Source: Stemphylium vesicarium (Eukaryota > Ascomycota > Dothideomycetes > Pleosporales > Pleosporaceae). Taken from it: a stretch of DNA of 64,000 bases. The translations under genes were made by a program, and so were the position numbers. Of this stretch, positions 42,908-52,949 are shown in pieces. The DNA is taken from the NCBI GenBank assembly GCA_004380135.1, contig QXCR01000049.1, forward strand, positions 62,001 through 126,000. The letters are read 5' to 3'. How positions within the stretch are numbered: the stretch's first letter is position 1; each line of letters begins with the position of its first letter. The notes beneath the pieces were generated by a model that had not been told where the DNA came from, did no database searches, and worked only from the letters and a program-made list of their open reading frames with translations.

Positions 42908-43146
42908 CGAGGAGCCAAGGTTTCTTCTACCTGCTATACTTGAACGTCTGATGTGCTCGTGTTGAAGACGCTAGCTTTTTTCTACAGCAAAGCTGGCGCT
43001 GTGTTATTTCATAAAACCTGTACTCATGCCACACAATCAAAAAGACTATACCTGGCGCTAAGCGTGGTTTAGTGAAGTTCGCATTTGCTGCTTAGGTTCC
43101 TGACCTAGCACAAGCCCGCACACATATACTGTCACGTGAGTAGAAG

Positions 43147-43372
43147 TTGTGACGGCTCATGAGGTAAGGACATCACAGGTGCTGTGTAGTGGTAAGATAG
43201 TTCCTGCTCTTCTTGACGAGCACCTTCTACACCTATTAGTGTTATAGATATGTCATGTAAACAGGCTATCCTGATGACTATACAAAAGGTGGCTACAACA
43301 GCAGATACAATAACACACATCACCTTATGTATAACAACTTTCTTTCACTGCTTGCACCGTCATAGAAGCCCT
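43147..43372 (+). repeat. Dispersed repeat, copy B (partner at 25855-26095)
   Basis: It aligns to copy A over about 225 bp in the same orientation, starting TTGTGACGGCTCAT and ending after TTTCACTGCTTGCACCGTCA. Mismatches are mainly transitions with some small indels. Confidence 0.7.
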
Positions 43373-44100
43373 TGCATTAAGTTAAGGGACGTTGCGCTAT
43401 GCTGCACGCCATCCCGGTAGGTGGCTGCAGCGTGCAGCAGCACTACCCGGTAGTGCCATTTATCCGCAGAACAGCCGAGCGCGTCGCTCAGATCGCTCTT
43501 ACCTTCGACAAAGGCAAACAGCAGATTGCCGCCGAAGACGTTGTTTCCTGCCAACATTAACACTCCCACCACCTTCACCTTTAGCAATCATGGGACAGTA
43601 CTGTGTCCAGTTATAGGGCTTTTGTAGTCTACAAGCAGAGGCAAAGGCGCTGCTGTAAGAACAGTTCCCCGGGAGCGTGGTTCGCAGTCCGCAATTCATC
43701 TCCCGATTGCCGCGACGCACGGCTCTCTTTTATCAAGCCGCAGTACCTAAGCGGGCCGATTAGAGAATAATCTTGCCTTGATTGCTACGCCGCACATCTG
43801 CAGCAGACGCGCAATACCTTCTGTTGCAAAGGCGAACCAGTCCGTGCTGATTTTGCTTGCTTATGCTTATGCTTATGCCTTTACCTACATCCGAATAATA
43901 AACAGGATAGACATAGCGATAAGGGCAACAAGGCATTAACAAAGAGTAAGAAGTCTTAGACAACGTGCACGGTCTAGCGGCAACCAAGTGGTAAGCTCAA
44001 TACCGTATAGTGTTCTTTTTCTAGAGTAAGGCGTAAAGGATAGCAGTTAAAAGAGACCTTTGCTGCTCACAATCCATCAGCTACAGTTGACAGCCTCTTC
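43373..44100. other. Intergenic, no gene supported
   Basis: About 730 bp. Minus-strand ORFs between 43360 and 43720 have local coding-like composition (for example LAGNNVFGGNLLFAFVEGK) but no recognisable family, start or splice model. A short GCTTAT run occurs near 43860. It may hold decayed coding sequence. Confidence 0.35.
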
Positions 44101-44162
44101 TGGTTTAGCGTATGACCGTCACGAGCACTCCGGAGTGCTCGTGACGGTCATATGCTAAACCA
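44101..44162. repeat. Palindrome 1 of 3 (62 bp)
   Basis: Two 31-bp arms meet at 44131/44132 (ACTCC|GGAGT). The left arm starts TGGTTTAGCG and the right ends CGCTAAACCA-like. Arms match except for one position pair. It could extrude as a cruciform or be transcribed as a near-perfect hairpin. Confidence 0.92.
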
Positions 44163-44228
44163 AAGGAGGGCGTTTGGAAGATATCTTTGTACCCACATTC
44201 CATCAACTATGTGTGAAAGCCTCTTCTA

Positions 44229-44286
44229 GTTTAGCGTGTGACCGTCACCAGCATTCTGAAGTGCTGGTGACGGTCACACGCTAAAC
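44229..44286. repeat. Palindrome 2 of 3 (58 bp)
   Basis: Arms of 25 perfectly paired bases (GTTTAGCGTGTGACCGTCAC plus CAGCA and its complement) surround an 8-bp imperfect centre. It starts 128 bp after palindrome 1, within a repeated unit whose spacer also recurs (AAGATATCTTTG.CCCACATT.CCATC). Confidence 0.92.
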
Positions 44287-44357
44287 CCAAGGAGGGTATT
44301 TAGAAGATATCTTTGCCCCCACATTCCATCCACTATGTGTGACAGCCTCTTCTAGTT

Positions 44358-44409
44358 TAGCGTGTGACCGTCACCAGCACTCTGGAGTGCTGGTGACGGT
44401 CACACGCTA
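44358..44409. repeat. Palindrome 3 of 3 (52 bp)
   Basis: Arms TAGCGTGTGACCGTCACCAG plus CACT and the complement, with a small mismatch at the centre. The unit boundaries on both sides of the three-palindrome array resemble each other (GCAGTTA.AAGAG.CCTTTGC at 44048 and 44435), so the whole array is framed by a direct repeat. It ends 115 bp before the CSC1-like start codon. Confidence 0.9.
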
Positions 44410-44523
44410 GCCTTTTTCTAGAATTAGGTTAAGGACAGCAGTTAGAAGAGGCCTTTGCAGTTCACAATCCATCGTCTGTATATCAGAGTTTACAACGCGG
44501 GAACGGATAAGAAGACTAACGCT

Positions 44524-46893
44524 ATGGATGAATCTTTCGGAAAATCGTTTGCCAAAGCTCAGCAGCTCCATGGTATCTCTTTGAGCTCATTCATAGCTTC
44601 CGTCTCCATTTCCGCAGTTATATTTACCCTAGAGGTCCTTTTATTTCTTATTATCCGCAAGCGCTTCCCCGATATCTAGTAAGGTCACAGTATTCTCCCT
44701 GATCTTATGCTAATGATCACAGCACTACGGTTCCAGGACATCTAGACGGTACCCCTGAACACTGGAAAACATACATTGCAACCAATCTTCTTCGATTTGA
44801 CCGCCGCCACGAGCATTTTGATAGATACTTCTTCCGCCGGTACCTACGGTCACTGCTTCTTATATTTACTCCCGCCTCACTCCTTATCACGCCTATCCTT
44901 GTCCCTTTGAACTACACCAACGGGAAAACTGCTGTTCTTGGAGTAAGTGGACTCGATGCCCTAGGGTGGTCTAATGTCGGTCTTGATCAAGCAGATCGGT
45001 ACTGGGTTCATCTCGTGTTGGGTTTGCTCTTTACTGGACATGTTTGCTGGGTTATCTGGAACGAGCTTACATTTTACGTTGCAACCCGGCAACACTCACC
45101 GTACGCGGCTTTATGTACAGTACTCATCGATTCTATACCAGACGATTGGATGTCCGAGAAGGTACTCAGGTCTCAACTCGAGGTCTTCCCTGGTGAGGTC
45201 ACTGCCATCTCCTTCAATCGTGACTATAGCGCAATCTCCCAGCTCTCAGCAAGACGGGAGCGCCTAGCACGCGCCCTAGAGGTGGCAGAGATTTCCAACA
45301 TAAGGAAGGCTTGCAGAGCAGGCGTACGGAAACGAGCCAAGAGCTCAAGCTTTCTCAAAGAACGTAGGCGCTCGAGCTTCCGGTCACGTAACCTCTTGGA
45401 ACTTTTTGCCTGGCTAAGACCCGAAAAGGTCGACACCAACCTGTTCTATCAGGAGGAACTTCGTAACGCTGGTGAAAAGATGGAATTCTACCGTAAAACA
45501 CGAGAGGACTTCCCGCTGCTGCGGTCCGCCTTTATCACCTTCGCCAATCCACTCGCCGCCCACATTGCGTGCCAAACAGTGATTCACACCAGCTCGGGTT
45601 ATATGACACCCCGCACAATGCCTCTATCCGTAGATGATGTGGTATGGAGCAACGTTAATATCGCCTGGCGGGACAGGACGATACGTACCGTGCTTTCCAA
45701 CGTACTTATTGTGGCGACGGCGACTGCCTGTGTTGTACCAGTAGCTTTGGCAGGGCTCCTCTCCCAGATCATCTATATCACCCAGGCAGTACCTTGGCTG
45801 AGCTGGATCAACGAGCTTCCAGTGTCCTTCCTGGGTCTGCTTCAAGGTGTAGTACCTCCCGTCCTAGTGACCGTCCTGGTGAAAGGATTTATTGTGATAC
45901 TGGATTACCTTGTCCGAAAGCAGGGCATCTCTTCTAGGAGCCAGATCGATGTCAAGATCCAAGATTATTACTTTTACTTCCTCTTTGTTCAAGTTACTCT
46001 CGTAGTGTCTTTGTCTGCGGGGCTTACTGCTATCGCGAACGAAATGGCAAGCGGAGCTTCGCTAGCTGCGACCTTGGCTAAAAACCTACCAAAAGCAAGC
46101 AATTACTTTATTTCTTATATTCTCTTACAAGCTCTGTCGGTCAGCGCCAACTCTTTGCTGAGAATGGACCGTTTATTCGGGAAGCTACTACTTGGTCCAA
46201 TCTTTGACAAGTCAGTCACCCAGATGATGACAAGAAGGAAAGGTCAGGATGTACAATGGGGCACCTTCGTACCTGTATTCACAAACCTCTCCTGCATCGG
46301 TAGGTTCTAGATTACAGAAGCGCTTAGAGCAGCCCACGCTGAAACAGACAGGATTCCTCTACGCTATCATCTCACCAATAATCCTTCCTTTCCAGGTTCT
46401 TGCCATTAGCTTGTTCTGGATCATCTACTCTAGCTCAGGCATTCTACTCACTGAGCGGGATCATGGGGGGCTCTTCTATCCCAGAGCGCTCAAACATCTC
46501 TTGATAGGCTTGTATCTAATGCAAGTCTGTCTTGTAGCTCTTTTTCTTCTTGTACGAGACTCGCAAGGCAACGCTAGATGTATTGGTCAGGCGTGCATAA
46601 TGATGCTTACTACTGGACTGACTATTGTATATCATCGCTTGCTCTGCAGAGGATTCAACCCGTTGCTGAGCTTTTCCCCTACTGCGCTCAAGGACGCTTT
46701 AGCCAAGGACGCAACGCCAACCCCTATATTTCTCCACAAGGCCCTTAGATCAAGCCCAACGATTAGTATCCCCAAAGATAGTCACGGAATTGGTTCTACT
46801 CGAGCACTGCAGCTTAGGGAGGAACTGAAAGATGTGACTGTATCCGACTCAGACGCAACCATCACCAAGTTAGGCAAGATACAGTTAAGATAA
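44524..46893 (+). CDS. CSC1/OSCA-type channel (DUF221/RSN1_7TM)
   Basis: Exons 44524-44678, 44723-46299 and 46352-46893, 757 residues. Introns are 44 and 52 nt, and the second junction restores TNLSCIGFLYAIISPIILPF, a hallmark segment. An N-terminal helix (SSFIASVSISAVIFTLEVLL) is followed by a late-exocytosis-type segment, a cytosolic PHM7_cyto domain (AISFNRDYSAIS...LRSAFITFANPLAAH) and a run of hydrophobic helices forming the RSN1_7TM pore. The C-terminus is short and hydrophilic. OSCA/CSC1 proteins are mechanically or osmotically gated cation channels or lipid scramblases in plasma or internal membranes. The gene looks complete, though shorter than the 850-1,000 residues usual in fungi. 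Confidence 0.9.
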
Positions 46894-48145
46894 CAATCGT
46901 AAGAACATGATCCTAGTATTCATCTTGATACTTTCCAATAGGGAGGTAGCAGCTCGCAAAATCGTTTTTGCAATTCTTGCTGTTGCATAGTATCATCACA
47001 TGCAACCACGTGGCTTAGATCACATGATTTCTTATCGTAATAAGCACTGCTTGGTGGGCAAGTGCGCCACTTAGTACATTACAACAACACAGATAGCAAT
47101 ACAGTTGACACAGCCTCCACGCGACACAGCTCGCGCAGTTATATCACATGATGTAATCTTTATGCGATGATTCCCGGCTTGGCCTCTATAGATCGTACCT
47201 GCATGAGCTAGAATGTGCCCGAGTCATGTTTTGAAGCGCCTGCAGATCTAAAGCCCGTTCTGGCATTATCGTGTGGGTGTAGAGGTCCGGAATTTAACGG
47301 CCCGAGCGGAAGACTTAGGCACAAAATAAGGGTAATCGCCGCCGTGCATGTGTCCGGAGAACCGGATGTCTCGCTGATTGGTGTCACAGGCGCAGGGATG
47401 ACTAGCGTAGGTGCTAAGACCAGCGGCGTCAATAAACTACAACCGGATGGGCGGAGATAGCGAAATGAATGCTATTCTCCAACAGCGGAAGTTAGGATCT
47501 CGTTTCGCAGGAGACCTCCCAAAGTTCATGGCATGTGTCAGGCACGGCGATATACCGTAGCCTTCTAGTGTTCTGCCCCAGGTTCTCATCCCATGTTCCC
47601 TCTCGCGCTAGCACGTTCTTGGCTTAGCGCCACGCTCGCCCCTTCGTACGTAGCTCGCTCCTTCCATAGAACCAATACAACACGATTCACTCATGTTCCA
47701 CATCTGATCCTATTGACAAGGCACAAGACAACAGTGATTGCCGCCGAGCATGGGTTCGGAAAACCGGGTGTCGTTCTTATTGGTGTCGCAAGCGCTAGGA
47801 TCAGTAGCGCAGGTGCTAGGTAAGACTGGCCGCGTCAGCGCTACCGGCCGTGGGGTCATAGTACAGCCGAATGGACGGAAATGGCGAAATGAATGTCGGT
47901 CTCCCATAGCGGAAGCAGTCTCGCGTCAGGATTCTGTTTTACAGGAGACCTCCCAAGGTTCATGACATTCGCCGACATCCGAGATAGCCAGACAACTGCA
48001 TACTTTTCCACCAACTAGCGGCCCTTCGAAAACTGACGTGAACAGCTGGGTACTGCCAACAAGGGCGAACGTAGAAAGATTCCTACCTAGTATGGGAGGA
48101 CCCTCCGGCCCATGTTGTCAATATCGGCATTCCTAGTCGTTCGAC
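46894..48145. other. Intergenic with a diverged duplication
   Basis: About 1.25 kb with no supported gene; most of it is the duplicated block at 47319-47533 and 47719-47968. Confidence 0.4.
47319..47968. repeat. Diverged direct duplication (47319-47533 and 47719-47968)
   Basis: Both copies start AGGCACAA, run through GT.AT.GCCGCCG.GCATG and ATTGGTGTC.CA.GCGC, and end GACCTCCCAA.GTTCATG.CAT. In one plus-strand frame both read RHK..VIAA.H..G.P.V.LIGV..A...S.GA, so they could be remnants of one coding exon, but neither has a plausible gene structure. Confidence 0.65.
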
Positions 48146-48154
48146 TATATAAAA
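48146..48154 (+). promoter_or_regulatory. Candidate T/A-rich core promoter element of the BTB gene
   Basis: TATATAAAA lies 73 bp before the BTB start codon, at a plausible core-promoter distance. A pyrimidine-rich stretch (CACTCCTCCATCTTACTTTA) lies between it and the ATG, as is common at fungal transcription starts. Confidence 0.4.
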
Positions 48155-48226
48155 TGTGGTGATACGTATCCTATACGAATCACTCCTCCATCTTACTTTA
48201 CAGTAACGCACTCAATTGTCCTCAGG

Positions 48227-49327
48227 ATGAATCCGTACGAGAACGGCGACGCCGAGATTCTAATTCGACATTCTCGGTTTCTTGTCTCATCTTCAATTAT
48301 GTCACAAACGTCACCTGAGTTCCATAAGCTCTTTACTACTCAACATGGCTCGTTGCGTGAGAGCATCGAGCTGCCAGATGAAGATCCCGTGGCCTTCTAT
48401 CTGATCTGTCAGTCGGCTCATGGCGTCTTTATACCGCAGGCTCACATATCGCTGCAAACGCTTGTCAACATGGCTGATGCTATCCGACGATACAAGATCC
48501 CCGCCACATCCCGCGTACATAATACCGTGGCATTCAGTTTCATCGTACAAACGCTAAGGATAGAAACGCTTTCCACAATCGAACACCTCATGCTCCTTCG
48601 CGTCGCGAAGGTACTAGGCCCTACCAAATGCGAACAACTACTCCAGGATATGTTTCTCCTTTGTCCACTTCAATTGGAAGCATTGAACACCGAGCATAGC
48701 GATGGTGGTAGTGATATAGATTGTGTTCTACTCTTAGGTATGTAGGCTGCTTCACGAACACAACGACGTTTGCTAAATCTCACAGCAAATCTGATGCTAC
48801 GGGGTGCAGCGTGCCGCGCAGAAGTGGCAAGCACACTGCTGAGTTCTCCAGGTAACGATGAAACTCTCCATCTGCGTGAGAAAAGCGACTTAGCTGTGTG
48901 GATCTTGAGAGACAGCCCCAGCCTACAGGAGATAAATACTCGCCTTCAAATTATGAGGAGCGCTATAGACCTTCAAAGAGAACAGCTGCTGGACGCCAGT
49001 GGAGCAATCAGGGAAGCGACTGCAGACATCAATCGTTATGTCCGCACTGCCATGGAAGATGATCAAGATGCGGAAGAAGATCGTACAAAGACGGTTACGA
49101 ACCTAGACGCGTGCCATAAGTTCAAGCGCTTAGAAGTACAGATTGCGGAGGACGGGCAAATGTCCAGCGACTCGTTGGATGTTAATGATTTGGACTTGGA
49201 GCCTGTTTCACCCAGCAGCACAGAGTTCGAGGATATCGAAGCCTACAGCGAACCGGTGGAAACCATGTTTGGTGGCCTATTGGATTTCGAGGACAACATA
49301 TCGGTGAGTTCTGCCTACACTGTGTAA
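48227..49327 (+). CDS. BTB/POZ-domain protein
   Basis: Exons 48227-48737 and 48786-49327, 350 residues, joined by a 48-nt intron (GTATGT..CACAG). The N-terminal 150 residues are a fungal-type BTB domain: GDAEILIRHSRFLVSSSIMS, SPEFHKLF, ELPDEDPVAFYLICQSAHG and the helical C-terminal part. BTB domains mediate dimerisation and often link substrates to Cul3 ligases; fungal BTB-only proteins mostly lack assigned roles. The rest is helical and then acidic (DVNDLDLEPVSPSSTEFED). Confidence 0.82.
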
Positions 49328-49469
49328 AGGCATTTCTTCATACAAGGCGCACCTTAAGAAATAGAGATTCGACCAGAGATCAATGCGAAGGTTTTTTTAT
49401 TTCTATCAACCCAGTTCCTGCAGTGCTTCTACTCATTCCAATAGCTTACACCTATCTTGCTGTGTAAGT

Positions 49470-50198
49470 TCATAGCCAGTGATACAACCTTGCTGCCTCA
49501 GCGGGATTCGTATCCATGAACGAACAAAGCTCTTGAAGGTTTAATCTGCTTTCTACACGCTCGTATTCCATTTGTGCTGGACCGTACTCTGTCAATGGCA
49601 GGTCTTGTTGCGTCGATGAGGCCATAACAGTGCTCAGCGAAGGGACATTAGCAGAAAAGGGTTGGAATCGTGAGGTTTCTAACTGCGATCGCGAAGAAGA
49701 TACAGTGGGGGTTGTGTTCGGCTTTGCAATCTGGTATTGTACCTGTTCGGGCCTGCCTATCATGCCCATAGGTAGTGTGTTCACATATGCCACAATGTCG
49801 TGCAGGAGTGGGCGGTCGTCTCCCGGGCTCCGCGCTGGCAGGGCTGGCAAATTGTGACCAGTCCGAACGTATTCGTACAACGTTTGTACTACATCGCGTA
49901 GCTGTCTGTTCTGTGCCTCGAGGAGAGCTACCCTGCAAACGGTGTGAGTCGGAAGGAGCGACCACTTCATTACCCCGGGAACGCTTACAGAGAACTTCTA
50001 TTCCGCTGGTGGCCCGCATCTTGGCTGTAATCACATAAGAAATTTTCGGCTCGGCATCTGTCGCATACTCGCTCGCCATTACACCATACCAATGTCAGAA
50101 TCATACTCGATGGAAGCAAAAATGGCAGCGCTTACCTTTGTTTTCCTAACTCGGCATCGGTTGCACGCTTGCTTCACTCGTTGCCTGGTCCTTTCCAT
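49470..50198 (-). CDS. Short Zn2Cys6 DNA-binding protein with a questionable splice acceptor
   Basis: Proposed exons 50198-50136, 50083-49989 and 49932-49470, 206 residues. The zinc cluster is perfect once joined: Cys at 12, 15, 22, 28, 31 and 38 (CX2CX6CX5CX2CX6C). Exon 1 ends at RKTK and exon 2 begins CNGERVC, a usual intron position. The first intron has a good donor (GTAAGC) and a CTGAC branch site 14 nt before the junction, but the acceptor reads TATGG instead of AG. Intron 2 (56 nt) is canonical and leads into a coiled coil (VALLEAQNRQLRDVVQTLYE). No fungal-specific regulatory domain follows. Either the acceptor is mutated and the gene is broken, or splicing is non-canonical. Confidence 0.6.
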
Positions 50199-50571
50199 TG
50201 TGGCTAGCGTTATTGGCCGGTGCATATCACCTGATACACAAAATATTTGGCAGAACTATTGTATGCACCCATTGGAAGGAATTCTGTTATTTAATACCTG
50301 CATACCGGTGCTGTGCCACAATAATACATATGACGGCTTTTCAAGAGCTCGGATTACGTCGTCCCTAGAGTGAACGCTATCGTGCCGCAATTAGTGTGAA
50401 CCTAGGTTGTCCCCAATACGATGCCACGGGCAGATGTCGGCTTAATAAATGTGACAATAACTCGCACCACGATAATGGAGAAGCGACGATATTTGTCAGG
50501 AAGAAGGATGTGGTTACCGTCACCTTGTTCATTCTGAAGCACTTCGATTGCCACATACGAGGTGGCAAAGC

Positions 50572-52771
50572 CTAAATTCGGTAACTATCGAGTTTCTTCA
50601 TAATCCAAATCTTACTGTTCTCATCTCTATACATGTAGTATACGTCGTTCGATTGCTTAGATCGTTTACGACGATGCATGATCTGCGAGGGGTCACAGAG
50701 CCTAAGTCGCTCATCTATATCCACTAAAGCGAACAAAGGTGCCACACCCTGCGCGCGAATACTGTTGATTGCTTTCTTGACATCCTCCCGAGTTGCATCA
50801 CATCTATACTTCGCAAGGGGATACATGTCTCGACTCCGGGGCAGATGCCAGAATGTGATGCTGGCCCCATGGGGCCTAGCTAAATGGTCAGGATATATGG
50901 GTACCGAGTAGACAGAGGAAGAGCGTAATAGTGATCGAGCCGGTGGGGAGTCCTCACGGCGTGATAGTGATGGGGCCGGTTCGGAGACCTCTCGGCGTAA
51001 TAGTGGTTGGGCCGGTTGGGAGTCTTCACGAATACTGCTGACAGAGCTTGATCCAAATTTCTCAAAGAAGGACATAGAAACTAACACGAGCGCTCCGTAC
51101 TCTGTCAAAGCATATCTCGGCTCTTGGGTAAGAGCGCTCCATATTGTGGGAAGAAATAGCCCTGGGTGGTTCCTAGGCACCCGTATGGTAGTCGCGTTGT
51201 CGGTGGTCATCAACGGAGTAAGAGCAGGCGGGCGAGGTTCAAAGATTACTTGGCCATTCTGACGGGAATGGGCTTCCGCAGTAAACTTGTCGGCAGGCGC
51301 AGAGAAAAAGGCACTAGGTCGTTCTTGGAGCATGTGCATGCGAATTTGCGAAAGGTCTGGATCTTGGTTGCAGAGAGACGAGATTTGGTCAGATTCGAAC
51401 CCAAGCCTGCGCGCAAAATGACCAAGCCGAATGATCCATCCAGGACGCTCCGACAACTGTGCCTGGTTTTGTGTTTCTTTGCGAGGGTTCCAACGGCCTT
51501 GCGCGTGGCGAAACAGGTAGAGACAGAGCTGCCAGTACGCACATATTCCGGGGTTGCCACACTCAAAAGAGCGCTCATCATGTTCGCTGTATTGTAATAG
51601 GCATTGTTGCTTATCTTGTCCAGGCCGCTCGCAGCGATATCGGAGTAAGATGTCTCTTACCGAGGGAAGACGTCTAGATACTGGGCTGGATTCGTCTCTT
51701 GGAGGGCACAATTCGCCTGCTGGAAATAACTCTCGCAAAGGAAGCATAACAGGTCCTAGTATCTTGACATGTTTGAAAAAGGTCTGGAAAGTTAGGATAA
51801 GGCCTCTCACAGTAAGAACCCTTTCAAGAATCTGAGCGCGTACAGCAGGATCGTGTGCGCGAGGAAAAATCTGGCGTGTGGCGAACAAAGTTTCGATCAT
51901 CGAGCGGTCGCGAGAACTCCACAGGGGTGCAAGGCCCCCAAGCTTCTCGACAGTGTATTCGTCACAGAGATAAGCATCACCACCTGTGATCGTATACCAG
52001 ATCTCATACATTTGGCCGAGATAGTATTCGATCTCCTGGAAAAGTAAACGTCTCGACTCGCTTTGGATTCAGGGAAGTCGTACCTGTCTGCATCGCCAGC
52101 TTAGAATCAGCGGAAAAGAGCCGAGCTGGAAACCCATCCACAGAGAGCGAAATGGCTCCAGTTTCTCAAGACAGTCGCGAAGCCATTCATTGCGAAGAAC
52201 TTGATGAAGACTCTTTGCCTTGGCTCCTAGTAGTCTTTTCCATTTTGAGGCGACCGCGTAGTTTTTCTCGCGTTCGTAAAATCGGATGTGAAGGAACTTT
52301 TCCCCATCACATAGAGACGCATGTCGCCTGTAGAATTGGAGAATCTGAACCAACGTAGTTGTGGGTAGGTCCGTGTGCCGTTCAGCAGCCAACTTTGGAT
52401 ACGAAGACACTGCTCTCACCTGAACTGTAGAGATCAACGAGCCACCAATCCTCCTGACCTTGCGGTCCATCTCGTTTTGCAGCCTCCAACCGAAATTTTC
52501 CGTGAAGGCATGGTAACTCAATAGTACTCGGGAGACTAAGTTTTGGAGAAAGTCCAATGGCATACAACGCGTCGGAAGAGATGCCTGCACTAATTAAACA
52601 GTCATGGTATGTAGAAGGACCAATTAAAGCAGGTAAGTTGTGTTCTAAATCCGAGATGCAGCAACCGATGCAATCGTCGGGTTCTGTACTTGATGCACCA
52701 TAGCATAGGTTCAGTACTCTTATTTGGGCAGTTCCAAGGTAGTATCGACACTTTTCGAACTTGCTACTCAT
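50572..52771 (-). pseudogene. DUF3723 protein, second copy, apparently frameshifted
   Basis: The N-terminal frame from the ATG at 52771 holds the family pattern RYYLGTAQIRVLNLCYG, then ELPCLHGKFRLEAAKR and DWWLVDLYSS. A different frame continues with SYPKLAAERHTDLPTT, ILQFYRRHASLCDGEKF and ASKWKRLLGAKAKSLHQVL. The frames overlap between 52590 and 52382, and no intron of normal size bridges them, so a one-base shift is likely. A good 48-nt intron (52083-52036) then joins SWRCRQ to EIEYYLGQMYEIW. The last exon (52035-50572) has repeated RREDS-type spacers (about residues 325-365 of that ORF) and a basic tail. Coding quality elsewhere is good, so the lesion may be recent or a sequencing error. 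Confidence 0.7.
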
Positions 52772-52949
52772 GCTTACACAAGTCTGTAGAATGTAGTCAG
52801 GGTCCGGCCTATGAATAAATATGGTGTCACGGCTAGTGCCCACCTTAAAAATGAGCCTCGCAGAAATGTGCTCATCTCGTAAAGTACTTATATGGACGGT
52901 GATGAGTTCGTACACATGAGTAGTTTTTCCTTGTTCGCCTTAGTTACAT

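Noticed and set aside
43360..43720. Minus-strand ORFs with coding-like composition
   Set aside because: I could not find a family match, start or splice model, so it is left as possible debris.
50572..52011. Independent 479-residue gene starting MYEIWYT
   Set aside because: A canonical intron joins it upstream, and the sequence is the C-terminal part of a DUF3723 protein.
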